From assembly GCF_000336715.1 (NCBI RefSeq), contig NZ_AOMF01000165.1, forward strand, positions 7,125-71,124: 64,000 bases of DNA, in the 5' to 3' direction. Shown piece by piece: positions 51,939 through 60,544 of this stretch. The position numbers and the translations under genes were made by a program. The DNA is from Halococcus thailandensis JCM 13552. Its GTDB lineage: Archaea; Halobacteriota; Halobacteria; Halobacteriales; Halococcaceae. The notes under the pieces are model-generated. The model saw only the letters and a program-made list of their open reading frames with translations, searched no databases and had not been told where the DNA came from. Within the stretch, counting starts at the first letter, position 1; every line of letters begins with the position of its first letter.

Positions 51939-52115
51939 GGGGTCGTGGCCAAGTCAGGTATGGCGACTGACTCCAGAGGCACCGCGCCCGGGACGACACT
52001 CCAGACTGATATACAGAGCGGCCGACTGATCATCGCCCGCCGTGACGACCCTCTGGAGGACCGAGGCGCGACCGGAGATATCAGTCGATCGGGGGTTCAA
52101 ATCCCTCCGACCCCA
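51939..52115 (+). tRNA. tRNA-Trp (anticodon CCA) with a large intron
   Basis: Acceptor stem GGGGTCG (51939-51945) pairs with CGACCCC (52108-52114), discriminator A. The anticodon loop CTCCAGA at about 51971-51977 gives CCA, followed by an intron of about 100 bases and then TATCAGTCG of the 3' exon. T arm GGGGG-TTCAAAT-CCCTC. The intron contains CTGA boxes (near 51994 and 52031) and a TGACGA box (near 52046), as in the haloarchaeal tRNA-Trp intron, which is known to double as a C/D guide RNA for 2'-O-methylation of its own pre-tRNA. A bulge-helix-bulge for splicing is expected. TATA-like GGTTTAGG lies near 51908. Confidence 0.95.
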
Positions 52116-52150
52116 CTTGCTGTCGCGAACAATCCGTGAGCGACAGCAAG
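52116..52150 (+). terminator. Perfect 11-bp hairpin immediately after tRNA-Trp
   Basis: CTTGCTGTCGC (52116-52126) and GCGACAGCAAG (52140-52150) form an uninterrupted stem with a 13-base loop. It starts at the base after the tRNA discriminator, so it may aid 3' processing or termination. Confidence 0.6.
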
Positions 52151-52219
52151 AGGAGGGAAGAGGATTTGTGGCAGAGAAGTCGAAACCTGCGAGCGAAGCG
52201 AGCAGGTCCGTCTTCGCGT

Positions 52220-52244
52220 GGTTCACGATCCCTCCAACCCCACT
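52220..52244 (+). repeat. Displaced degenerate copy of the tRNA-Trp 3' end
   Basis: GGTTCACGATCCCTCC(A)ACCCCACT resembles the tRNA-Trp 3' end at 52094-52117 with one inserted base and about two changes, 126 bases downstream. The spacer includes GGAGGG...GGATTTG, a broken inverted copy of the T arm. The tRNA-Lys gene shows the same layout. No gene is seen between 52245 and 52526. Confidence 0.65.
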
Positions 52245-52526
52245 GTGCCGTTCGAGAAAACGTCAGAATCGTCGAGCTGCGCGTTCGTGATCGGGGGAGA
52301 AAACCATCCGATCGCCGTTACGGGTCGAGATGTTCGGTGTTGCTCTCCTCTGCGGTGTAGCTGAGAGCGAGCGCACGCCGGAGCCGCCGGAGGGGATATC
52401 TGATTGCCGTCATGTTGTCTGACGCATGTCACTGTTTCACAGTATCCGTAATAAACTTTGTGTCGATCCGACGTGTTCGATCGGTCGTTTGGCAACCCTC
52501 ATTGGTGTCGCGCGAGTGGTTGTCGT

Positions 52527-53822
52527 ATGGCCGAACACGGCGGACAGCGCCTGCCCGGCGTCGACGACGGCGCTCCCCGCATCGTGTTCCACGTGGACAT
52601 GGACTGCTTCTACGCCGCCTGCGAGCGCCGCCGAAAGCCCGATCTGCAAGACGAACCCGTCGTCGTCGGGATGGGCTACGAGGCTGGCGAGAGCCACGGC
52701 GCGGTCGCCACCGCGAGCTACGAGGCCCGCACCCACGGGATCGAGAGCGCGCAGGCCATCTCGACGGCGCTCGACCGCCTCCCCCGCATCGAGGACGCGA
52801 GCGCGGACGAACCCGCCGGCCACTATCTCCCCGTCGATCTCGACTACTACGAGACGGTGGGCGAGGAAGTACGAGACATCCTCCACGACTGCGCCGACGT
52901 CGTTCGCGAGGTGAGCATCGACGAGGCCGCGCTCGACGTCACCGAGCGAACCTCGTGGCAGCGCGTCGACGATCGGACACTCGCCGAGGGCTACGCCCGC
53001 CACATCAAGGAGCGTATCGCCGACGAGGTGGGCGTCGTCGCGAGCATCGGCGTCGCACCGAACATGAGCGCCGCGAAGGTCGCCGCCGACAGCGAGAAAC
53101 CCGACGGACTCACCACCGTCGAACCCGGCGACGTGGCCGAGTTCTTCGCGCCGCTCGACGTCGAGGACGTCCACGGCGTCGGCCCCGTCACCGCTCGCGA
53201 ATGTCGCGAGATGGGCATCGAGACGGCGGGCGATCTCGCGGCGGCCGATCCGAACAGACTCGACGAGCGCTTCGGCGAGCGCGGCCGCGAGATCCGATCG
53301 TTCGCCCGCGGTGACGACAGCCGCCAGGTGACGCCCGTCGGTCGCCCGAAGAGCCTCTCGCGCGAGTCGGCGTTCACCGACGCCACCGACGATATGGGTG
53401 CGCTCCGCGAACGCGTCGCGGCGCTCGCGACCGCCGTCGCCGAGCGCGCCGACCGCGAGGACGCGCTCTATCGCACCATCGGGATCAAGGTCGTCACGCC
53501 ACCGTTCGACGTCAACACCCGCGCGCGTTCGCTGCCCGGGCCGGTGGCCGACGCCGATCTCGTCTCGGAGGTCGCGCTCGATCTTCTCGACGAGTTCGAC
53601 GACGCCACAGTCAGGAAGGTCGGGGTCAGAGTGTCGAACCTCGCCTTCGCGACCGGCGAGCAGGCCAGTCTCGACGGTTTCGAATCCTCGACCCGCGGAC
53701 GAGCCGACGGCGGCACCGAACGATCCGGGGAGACGGATACCGACGAGACAGCCGATCGGTCGGAATCACCCGCCGAACCGACCGACGGCCAGGCGCACTT
53801 CGACGACTTCGCGGAGGAATAA
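52527..53822 (+). CDS. dinB: DNA polymerase IV (Y family)
   Basis: 431-residue Y-family polymerase. 'IVFHVDMDCFYAACERRRKP' has the first catalytic Asp and 'VREVSIDEAALDVTER' the second acidic pair. The thumb HhH is 'EDVHGVGPVTARECREMGIE', and the little-finger domain runs about 245-365 ('RPKSLSRESAFTDATDDMGA'). The C-terminal 60 residues are acidic and end 'ARSTFDDFAEE'-like, which may include a PCNA-binding segment ('ASLDGF' near 382 is a better candidate). ATG 52527 fits the family start. It performs translesion synthesis. Confidence 0.95.
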   Translation: MAEHGGQRLPGVDDGAPRIVFHVDMDCFYAACERRRKPDLQDEPVVVGMGYEAGESHGAVATASYEARTHGIESAQAISTALDRLPRIEDASADEPAGHYLPVDLDYYETVGEEVRDILHDCADVVREVSIDEAALDVTERTSWQRVDDRTLAEGYARHIKERIADEVGVVASIGVAPNMSAAKVAADSEKPDGLTTVEPGDVAEFFAPLDVEDVHGVGPVTARECREMGIETAGDLAAADPNRLDERFGERGREIRSFARGDDSRQVTPVGRPKSLSRESAFTDATDDMGALRERVAALATAVAERADREDALYRTIGIKVVTPPFDVNTRARSLPGPVADADLVSEVALDLLDEFDDATVRKVGVRVSNLAFATGEQASLDGFESSTRGRADGGTERSGETDTDETADRSESPAEPTDGQAHFDDFAEE

Positions 53823-53858
53823 ACAAGCTACAAGCCGGCCACCATCCAAGCCCGAGTC

Positions 53859-54416
53859 ATGGAGTTTCGCGCACGTAATCACGTGCCAGCGCTGACAGGA
53901 GTGCTCTCGCTGCTCTCGCTCGGCCTCGTCTTTGGGGCCGTTCTCGGACTGTTCGATGGGGCTCTCCCCCGAGCGCCGATGGCGGTGCTCGATGCCATCC
54001 CCACAGTGAACGCCCTCGTCAGCGCGCTCGCCGTCGGCACGATCGCAACCGGCTGGCGGGCGATCAGACGCGGCGCTGTCGCCCGCCACCGCGCACTGAT
54101 GGGTGTCTCGCTCGTGCTGTTCGTCACCTTCCTCGCGCTCTATCTCTACCGCGTCTCGCTGCTCGGGCCGGCACCGTTCCCCGGTCCCGAGACGATCTAT
54201 CAGTTCGTCTATCTGCCGGTGCTCGCGATCCACATCACGCTCGCCATCGTCTGTATCCCGCTGCTCTACTACGTCCTCCTGCTCGCGCTCACCCGACCGA
54301 TCGCGACGCTCCCGGAGACGAACCATCCGCGTGTCGGTCGCGTCGCCGCCTCGCTGTGGATGATCTCGTTCGCGCTCGGGATCGTCGTCTATCTGCTGTC
54401 GTACATCATCTACTGA
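53859..54416 (+). CDS. DUF420 family membrane protein (second copy)
   Basis: 185 residues with five predicted helices. 'VNALVSALAVGTIATGWRAI', 'AVARHRALMGVSLVLFVTFL', 'VLAIHITLAIVCIPLLYYVL' and 'HPRVGRVAASLWMISFALGI' match the first DUF420 copy (16389-16997) segment by segment, including the His residues. It is probably also a haem-copper oxidase assembly protein. It follows dinB by 36 bases on the same strand. Confidence 0.85.
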   Translation: MEFRARNHVPALTGVLSLLSLGLVFGAVLGLFDGALPRAPMAVLDAIPTVNALVSALAVGTIATGWRAIRRGAVARHRALMGVSLVLFVTFLALYLYRVSLLGPAPFPGPETIYQFVYLPVLAIHITLAIVCIPLLYYVLLLALTRPIATLPETNHPRVGRVAASLWMISFALGIVVYLLSYIIY

Positions 54417-54481
54417 CGGTTTTTGCTCCCGCTATCGATCGAAACCCGCACGCATTTGTTCGCAGCGGCCGGACGCCCGCC

Positions 54482-55105
54482 GTGCAAAACGTCACCGATC
54501 GCACGAGCAACCCCTTCGGCATGCGTCCGCCCTGCGACCGGTTCGTGCCCGGCTACGGCGACGCGAACGCGGCGCTCCACCTCGTCGGCGACCACCCCGG
54601 CGTCCACGGCGGGCTCGACACGGAGGTTCCGTTCACGAACGCCGCCGGCCGTCGCCTGCTTTCGGTCTTCGCCGACGTGGGGCTGCTCGACGACCCCGAC
54701 GCCGACACCCCCACCCTCGACGATCTGTATCTCTCCTATCTCCACCTCTGTGCCGGCGATCCGACGCCGGAGTCGTACGCCGACTGCGAGCGCTTCTTCG
54801 ACGCCGAACTCCGCGCCATCGGCGCGCACGTCCTGCTCCCCGTCGGCGAGCGCGCGACCGAGCAGATCCTGCAGACCTACACCGCCCGGACCCCGCCGCA
54901 GCCGCTGGCGATGGAGGACCTCCACGCCACCGAGCTCCGCGGCAGCGGCTGGCTCGTCGTCCCGATCGTCGATCCACGGGACTGGACCGACGACCACGCC
55001 GATCGGCTGCGCGAGTCGCTCGAAACGCTGCTGGCCACCGACTACCGCCGCGAGGCCGAGCTCGGGCGGTTCATGCCCGGTGACGAGCCGTATATCGTCC
55101 GCTGA
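54482..55105 (+). CDS. Uracil-DNA glycosylase superfamily protein
   Basis: 207 residues from GTG 54482 ('MQNVTDRTSNPFGMRPPCDR' when initiated with Met). 'FVPGYGDANAALHLVGDHPG' and 'EVPFTNAAGRRLLSVFADVG' correspond to the GEAPG and PF-x-G-x-AG region of family 4 UDGs, but the Glu/Asp catalytic motif is altered (GDHPG). 'VLLPVGERATEQIL' corresponds to the strand with the late (H)-x-S motif. No four-Cys FeS cluster is obvious. It is a diverged member; activity is uncertain. It ends 6 bases before the convergent acyl-CoA ligase gene. Confidence 0.75.
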   Translation: MQNVTDRTSNPFGMRPPCDRFVPGYGDANAALHLVGDHPGVHGGLDTEVPFTNAAGRRLLSVFADVGLLDDPDADTPTLDDLYLSYLHLCAGDPTPESYADCERFFDAELRAIGAHVLLPVGERATEQILQTYTARTPPQPLAMEDLHATELRGSGWLVVPIVDPRDWTDDHADRLRESLETLLATDYRREAELGRFMPGDEPYIVR

Positions 55106-55111
55106 TCGGGC

Positions 55112-56782
55112 TCATTCGGTCGGGTCGGCCGTCCTGTCGCGCAGCTCCGTCCGTCGGATCTTTCCAGTCACCGTCTTCGGCAGTTCGTCGACGAACTCCA
55201 CCTCGCGGGGGTACTCGTGGGCCGAGAGTTCCTCGCGGACGTGGGTTTGGAGCTCGTCGGCGAGCTCCTCCGAGCCGGTTCCCTCGTCGGTGAGCACGAC
55301 GTAGGCCTTGACGATATTGCCTCGTTCTCTGTCGGGTTTCGGGACGACGGCGGCCTCGGCGACCGTCGGATGCTCGCCCAGAGAACTCTCGACCTCGAAG
55401 GGACCGATCCGGTAGCCCGACGAGAGGATCACGTCGTCGGCGCGGCCCTCGAACCAGAAGTAGCCGTCCTCGTCGAGATGGGCGAGATCGCCCGAGAGAT
55501 ACCACTCGCCGTCGGGCCCGTCGACGAAACAGTCGGCAGTCTTCTCGGGATTCTCCCAGAACTCGGCGAAGAACGAAGGGAAATCGCCGCGGTGGGCGAT
55601 CTCACCCGTCTCGCCCGGATCGAGCATCTCGCCGGTCGCGGGATCGACGATCGCCGATTCGATGCCGGGCAGGGGTTTGCCCATGCTCCCCGGCCGGAGC
55701 TCCATCGTCGGATAGTTGTTGATCACCATGTTCCCGGTCTCGGTCTGGCCGTAAGTGTCGAGGATCGTCACGCCGAGTGCCTCCTCACCCCACTCGACGA
55801 CGCCGCCCGAGAGCGGTTCGCCGATCGAGAGCGCGTGGCGCAGATCGAGATCGACATCGGTGAGAACGGTCTCGTTGGTCCGAAGCATCCGGTAGGCCGT
55901 CGGCACCGAGAACAGCACTGTGACGGGGAGCTCGTCGAGCACGCCGGCCCACTCGTCGGGATCGAACTCGCCCTCGTAGGCGAGCTGGCTCGTCCCCCAG
56001 AACCACGCGCCGAGCGCGTTGATCGGTCCCGTGAGCCAGCCGAGATCGGCCGTCGACCAGTAGAGATCGTCGTCCTGGAGATCGACCGCGTAGCGCTGAG
56101 TGGCCGCGACGCCCGCGACCCAGCGATGCTTGTGCAGCACGCCCTTCGCCAGCCCGGTCGTGCCACTGGTGTAGTAGAGCAGAGCGTTCTCCTCGCCACT
56201 CGTTTCGACCGCCTCGTAGTCGGCGCTCGCGTCGGCCGTCGCCGCGGCGAAATCCACGTCATCGTCGGCCACGCCGTCGCCTCGATCGACCGTGATGACC
56301 GTCTCGACGCTCGCAACGTCGTCGAGCGCACGCTCGACCGTCTCACGGTTCTCCGAGGTCGTCACGACCGCGCTGGCATCGCAGTCGCCCAGTCGATAGG
56401 CGATGCCCTCGGGGCCGAACCGTTCGTTGACGCCGCCGAACACCGCCCCGCGCTTCAGCGTGCCGACGAGGGAGACGTAGTGGGCCGGGATCCGCGGGAG
56501 ATAGGTGAACACCCTGTCGCCCCGTTCGATGCCCTCTGATTCGAGCACGTTCGCGAACCGGCTCGACCGGTCGGCGAGATCGTCGAACGTCAGCGTCTCG
56601 CGCTCGCCGGCGGTGCCGACGTACTCCAGTGCGATGCGTCCGGAGCCGTCGGCGTGGCGATCGCAGACCTCGTGGCCAATGTTGAACGTCTCGGGCGCGT
56701 CCCAGTCGGCCTCGGCGTAGATATCGTCCCAGGAAAACTCCTCGCGGGCGGCCTCGTAGTCGGGCAAGTTGTGCGTTGCCAT
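55112..56782 (-). CDS. Acyl-CoA synthetase, AMP-forming (acetate/medium-chain type)
   Basis: 556-residue adenylate-forming enzyme. The P-loop is 'LLYYTSGTTGLAKGVLHKHR', A5 is 'TILDTYGQTETGNMVINNYP', A8 is 'WYLSGDLAHLDEDGYFWFEG RADD' and A10 is 'LPKTVTGKIRRTELRD', with the catalytic Lys. It is shorter than bacterial Acs (about 650) and resembles ACSM-type medium-chain ligases as well. It activates a carboxylic acid to its CoA ester. ATG 56782 ('MATHNLPDYEAAREEFSWDD') fits the conserved start. Confidence 0.92.
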   Translation of the reverse strand: MATHNLPDYEAAREEFSWDDIYAEADWDAPETFNIGHEVCDRHADGSGRIALEYVGTAGERETLTFDDLADRSSRFANVLESEGIERGDRVFTYLPRIPAHYVSLVGTLKRGAVFGGVNERFGPEGIAYRLGDCDASAVVTTSENRETVERALDDVASVETVITVDRGDGVADDDVDFAAATADASADYEAVETSGEENALLYYTSGTTGLAKGVLHKHRWVAGVAATQRYAVDLQDDDLYWSTADLGWLTGPINALGAWFWGTSQLAYEGEFDPDEWAGVLDELPVTVLFSVPTAYRMLRTNETVLTDVDLDLRHALSIGEPLSGGVVEWGEEALGVTILDTYGQTETGNMVINNYPTMELRPGSMGKPLPGIESAIVDPATGEMLDPGETGEIAHRGDFPSFFAEFWENPEKTADCFVDGPDGEWYLSGDLAHLDEDGYFWFEGRADDVILSSGYRIGPFEVESSLGEHPTVAEAAVVPKPDRERGNIVKAYVVLTDEGTGSEELADELQTHVREELSAHEYPREVEFVDELPKTVTGKIRRTELRDRTADPTE

Positions 56783-56867
56783 ACCCCGACTACTGCCACG
56801 CCCATCATCAATGATGTTCATACAGAACTGACAGCTCTACGCGGGCGCGAACGACGGACGGCGGGTG

Positions 56868-57515
56868 TTACGAAAGCGGTTCGACCAGATCGGCGAGCGC
56901 TGCACGCGGATCGTCGGCTTTCGCCACACCGCTCGCGAGCAACACTCCTGTGGCGCCCAGCTCGCCCGCCGCGTCGAGGTCCTCACCCGACGAGATGCCC
57001 GCCCCGCAGAGCACGTCGACCGAGTCGTCGACGGCCTCGGCGGCCGCGACGGCGTCCTCGACGATATCGGGATCGGCCTGGCTCACCGAGACATCGCCGC
57101 CGATGAGTTCGGGTGGTTCGACTGCCACGGCGTCCGGTCCGAGCGCCGCCGCCGCACCCACCTGTGCAGGGTTGTTCGCACAGACGATCGTTTCGAGATC
57201 GGCCCGTTCGGCGGCGTCGAGCGCTCCGTCGACGTCGGCGAGGCGAAGCCGGCGCTCGGAGTGATTGATCAGGGTACCGTCCGCGCCCGCCATCGCCGCC
57301 GCCTCGGCGAGCGTGCTGCCCGTGTGACTACCGTGCTCGACGGGCGAGACGTGCTGTGCCCACGTCTCCACTCCTGTGTCGGCGACCGCCGCGAGCCGGG
57401 CAGCCTGGGGCGCGACGGCGATCCGGACGCCCGATTCCTCGCCGACCTCGCGCGCCGCAGTGGCGATCCCGACCGCGTCGGCCGCGTAGGCCTTCAGATT
57501 GACCAGAACGAACAT
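56868..57515 (-). CDS. tpiA: Triosephosphate isomerase
   Basis: 215-residue archaeal-type TIM. It starts '[20 protein letters not shown]' (Asn/Lys of the active site), has '[14 protein letters not shown]' with the catalytic His, '[10 protein letters not shown]' with the catalytic Glu and '[20 protein letters not shown]'. It is shorter than the bacterial 250-residue form, as is normal in archaea. It interconverts DHAP and glyceraldehyde-3-phosphate. Confidence 0.96.
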   Translation of the reverse strand: MFVLVNLKAYAADAVGIATAAREVGEESGVRIAVAPQAARLAAVADTGVETWAQHVSPVEHGSHTGSTLAEAAAMAGADGTLINHSERRLRLADVDGALDAAERADLETIVCANNPAQVGAAAALGPDAVAVEPPELIGGDVSVSQADPDIVEDAVAAAEAVDDSVDVLCGAGISSGEDLDAAGELGATGVLLASGVAKADDPRAALADLVEPLS

Positions 57516-57566
57516 GGTTGGACGGGAGCCGCGACGAACAAATAGGTTGCGAGGTCGGTGTCGGTC

Positions 57567-58091
57567 TCAGGAGTCCTTTCGCTGCACGACGTCGCCGAGG
57601 GTGTACTCGCCCGTCGAGGCACCACCCTCCCATTCCGTATCCTCGACACCGCCTTCGGTGAGCGTGATGTCGAGCTTGCGTTCGAGCTTGCCCTGCACGC
57701 TGTCGCTCGGCAGGCTCGCGCCGCGTTCGAGCTTGCGGATGAGGCTCGCCTTCTCGTTGAGCTCCTTGGCCAGCTCGTCCTGGCTCAGTCCCGCCGACTC
57801 GCGCGCGTTCCGGATGCGCTCGTCGTAGTCCTGGACGACCTCCTCCATGTCGTCGAACATGTCGTGACGCCGCGTGTTGCTCGAACCGCTCGCCCCGCCG
57901 GCGCTCGACGAGCCGTCCGACCCACCCGACGAGGAGTCGGTCGAGTACTTCGTCGAGGCACTCCCGGTCGACTGCTGCTCGACCTCGGTGCCGAAGTCCG
58001 CACAGTCGTCGCAGACGTCGAGTTCAGCACCCTCGATCTCGACCGTCGTCGGAGAAGACGTCTCCGCACCGCACATCTCACACTGAACCAT
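57567..58091 (-). CDS. mbf1: Archaeal multiprotein bridging factor aMBF1
   Basis: 174 residues. The N-terminal zinc ribbon has 'CEMCGAETSSP' and 'DVCDDCADFG'. A Ser/Gly-rich linker (about 40-75) leads to an XRE-type HTH ('IRNARESAGLSQDELAKELN', 'EKASLIRKLERGASLPSDSV') and a short C-terminal strand region. It interacts with the ribosome and transcription/translation in archaea. Single gene, same strand as tpiA, 51 bases upstream of it. Confidence 0.94.
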   Translation of the reverse strand: MVQCEMCGAETSSPTTVEIEGAELDVCDDCADFGTEVEQQSTGSASTKYSTDSSSGGSDGSSSAGGASGSSNTRRHDMFDDMEEVVQDYDERIRNARESAGLSQDELAKELNEKASLIRKLERGASLPSDSVQGKLERKLDITLTEGGVEDTEWEGGASTGEYTLGDVVQRKDS

Positions 58092-58133
58092 GTCGGTGGA
58101 AGGCCACCCGCCCGTATAAAACGTCCGCCGTGC

Positions 58134-58751
58134 TCATCGCCCGGGCGAGAGCGCGTTCCAGGCGTGCGAGAGGCGCTGAAGCGCGGTCAGATGGCCGACG
58201 ACGGCCAGCACGACCAGCAGCCAGCCGACCAGTCCCACGTCGAAGAGGGAGGGAGCGACGAACGCCGCGATCGCCGTCACGATCCCGATGAGTGCGAGCC
58301 GATCCGCACGACCGAGCAACCCTCCGTACACCCGATCGAGACCGACCGCCTGTGCCTGCGTGCCGAGATAGGAGGTCATGAGCACCCCTGTCACGGCGAC
58401 GATCCCCAACAGCATTCGCTCGATACCGATCGCGAGCCCGACGACCAGCACGATGTCGGCGTACCGATCGAGCACGTGATCGAGCAGGTCGCCGGCCGGC
58501 GAGGCAGTATTGAGTCGGCGGGCGAGCGCGCCGTCGAGGAGATCGAGCGCGCCGTTCAGCCCCACGAGCACTGCACCGACGAGATACCACAGCGACTCGC
58601 CGCCCGCGAGGGCGTAGGCGACACCCGCCGCGCCCGCGAGGACGAACGCGAGCGCGCTCACCCCGTTCGGTGTCAGCCCCGCGCGGGCAGCCAGGCCGAC
58701 GAACGGCTCCAGGAGTCGATCGGCGAGCGAGCGGTACTGATCGAGCGTCAT
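58134..58751 (-). CDS. CDP-alcohol phosphatidyltransferase (archaetidyl transferase)
   Basis: 205 residues with about six helices. The signature 'DLLDGALARRLNTASPAGDL' plus 'LDHVLDRYAD' is the D-G-x2-A-R-x8-G-x3-D-x3-D active site of the family. It joins a polar head group to CDP-archaeol; archaetidylinositol phosphate or archaetidylglycerol phosphate synthase are both possible. It is the last gene of a hisC-AK-transferase operon, 10 bases after the kinase gene. Confidence 0.9.
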   Translation of the reverse strand: MTLDQYRSLADRLLEPFVGLAARAGLTPNGVSALAFVLAGAAGVAYALAGGESLWYLVGAVLVGLNGALDLLDGALARRLNTASPAGDLLDHVLDRYADIVLVVGLAIGIERMLLGIVAVTGVLMTSYLGTQAQAVGLDRVYGGLLGRADRLALIGIVTAIAAFVAPSLFDVGLVGWLLVVLAVVGHLTALQRLSHAWNALSPGR

Positions 58752-58761
58752 CGACGGTCAC

Positions 58762-59277
58762 TCATAGCGACACCGTGTCGAGAAACGACACCGTTCCGGC
58801 GCTCGGCTCGCGCTCGCCGGCGACGACGCGCTCGATCTCGCTCGCGACGTCGTCGGGATCGCGCTCGGTCGCGTCGATCTCGTAGACGTTCTCGATCCCG
58901 TGCTCCTCGACGGCCTCGGAGAGGATCACGTCGAGCGCCTCGCTCTCTCGGTTCTCCGCGATCGTTTCCTCGGACTCGCCGCGGGCGGTGAGACGCTCGC
59001 CGAGTTCGTCGGGGTGGCAGCGCAGTACGACCACTCGGTCGGCCGGCAGTCGGTGGGCGAGATGTGACTCGACGAGTTCGATCTCATGGCTCTCCCCTTC
59101 GTCGAGAGCAGCAGCGACCGCGTCCATATCGGCGACGAGACTGCCGCGGCGCTCGTCGGTGCCCGAATCGAGTCCCTCTGCGCGAATACGATCGTTCAGA
59201 TGCACCACCGCGCGATCGAGGCGCTCGGTCGCGGTCGTCTTGCCCGTGCCTGGCGTCCCAGTGACGACGATCCGCAT
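58762..59277 (-). CDS. AK6/Fap7-type adenylate kinase family protein
   Basis: 171 residues from ATG 59277 (GTG 59283 overlaps the hisC stop and is possible). P-loop 'VVTGTPGTGKTTATERLD' and 'ESHLAHRLPADRVVVLRC' are the AK6 hallmarks, and the Glu/Arg-rich LID-like segment is 'ELGERLTARGESEETIAEN'. Family members phosphorylate AMP and take part in small-subunit ribosome maturation. The middle gene of the hisC operon. Confidence 0.92.
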   Translation of the reverse strand: MRIVVTGTPGTGKTTATERLDRAVVHLNDRIRAEGLDSGTDERRGSLVADMDAVAAALDEGESHEIELVESHLAHRLPADRVVVLRCHPDELGERLTARGESEETIAENRESEALDVILSEAVEEHGIENVYEIDATERDPDDVASEIERVVAGEREPSAGTVSFLDTVSL

Positions 59278-59279
59278 GC

Positions 59280-60368
59280 TCACGCGAGCACCTCGTTGAT
59301 CGTTTCCACCGCGCGTCGCGTTTCGGCCTCGGTGCCACAGGAGATCCGGATGCAGTCGGGGAGTCCGAAGCTCGAACAGTCCCGGACGATGACGCCCTGT
59401 CGTTTCGCTGCCTCCGCGACCGCCGTGGCGTCGCCCACCTCGACGAGGACGAAGTTGCCCGCGCTCGGGTAGGTTACGGCATCGAGTTCGTCGTGCATGA
59501 ACTCACGCGCCCAGCGGACGCTCTCGACGGTCTCCTCGACGTGTTCGTGATCGTCGAGCGCGGCGAGCCCGGCCCGGCAGGCGATCGCGCTGGCCGCGAA
59601 CGGGGTGTTCACACGCTCGTACGCTTCAGCCCATTCGTCGGGCACCAGAGCGTAGCCGAGACGCACGCCCGCCAGCCCGTACACCTTCGAGAACGTCCGG
59701 AGCACGGCGACGTCGTCGCGGGCGTCCCACCCGTCATTGCCCTCGACGAGCGCGAGTGCGCTCGGAACGTCGGCGAACTCGCCGTAGGCCTCGTCGACGA
59801 CCGTGAGGGTTTCGTCGTCGGTCCCCTCGGCGATCGCCTCGATCGTGTCGAGGCTCGCGGTCGTTCCGGTCGGGTTGTGCGGGCTCGTCAGATAGACGAT
59901 ACGCTCGCCGTCGTACGATTCGAGCACGGTTTCGGGCGTCTGTGCGAACCCCTCGGATTGGGCCAGTTCGTACGTGTTCACGCATCCGTGGTGATAGCGC
60001 GCGCTCATGCCGTAGTAGGCGAACCCGGGCCGGGAGACGAGAACCGAGTCCCCCGGATCGAGCAGTGCGCGCGAGAGGTAGTCGAGCGCGCCGTCGCCGC
60101 CGTTGGCGAGCCAGACCTGCTCGGAGTCGACCGCCCAGCGCTCGGCGATGCGCTCGGTCAGATCCGTGTGGGCGCTCTTCGGATAGCTGTGGACCGTCGC
60201 GGCACCGTCGCGGATGGCGGCGGCCGCCGCCGGACTCGGCCCGTGTGGGTTCTCGTTCGAGGAGAGCGTCACCAGCTCGGCGGGATCGAGCCCCAGTTCG
60301 CGGGCGACCTCCTCGCTCCCCCGGCCCGCCGCGTAGACGGCGTGGTCGGAGAGGTCCCGTGGCTGCAT
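59280..60368 (-). CDS. hisC: Histidinol-phosphate aminotransferase
   Basis: 362-residue fold-type I aminotransferase. 'LVTLSSNENPHGPSPAAAAA' is the HisC start motif, 'VWLANGGDGALDYLSRALLD' and 'VYLTSPHNPTGTTASLD' bind PLP, the cofactor Lys is in 'VLRTFSKVYGLAGVRLGYAL', and the Arg of 'CIRISCGTEAETRRAVETIN' binds phosphate. It converts imidazole acetol phosphate and glutamate to histidinol phosphate. TATA-like GCTTAAACC near 60390 gives a short leader. First gene of the operon; other his genes are elsewhere. Confidence 0.95.
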   Translation of the reverse strand: MQPRDLSDHAVYAAGRGSEEVARELGLDPAELVTLSSNENPHGPSPAAAAAIRDGAATVHSYPKSAHTDLTERIAERWAVDSEQVWLANGGDGALDYLSRALLDPGDSVLVSRPGFAYYGMSARYHHGCVNTYELAQSEGFAQTPETVLESYDGERIVYLTSPHNPTGTTASLDTIEAIAEGTDDETLTVVDEAYGEFADVPSALALVEGNDGWDARDDVAVLRTFSKVYGLAGVRLGYALVPDEWAEAYERVNTPFAASAIACRAGLAALDDHEHVEETVESVRWAREFMHDELDAVTYPSAGNFVLVEVGDATAVAEAAKRQGVIVRDCSSFGLPDCIRISCGTEAETRRAVETINEVLA

Positions 60369-60544
60369 GGTTGGACGAACGGATGACGGGGTTTAAGCGT
60401 ACTCACCCAGCGCGGCAGCGACACGATCGTGGTTCGACCCTCGCCACGCGCCGACTACCCGCGTCTCGACCGACTCGGTTCATAACTGTACGATTGCTGG
60501 CATCCGAAAGCACATAATCCACCCGGGCGAGGAGTCCGTATCGG

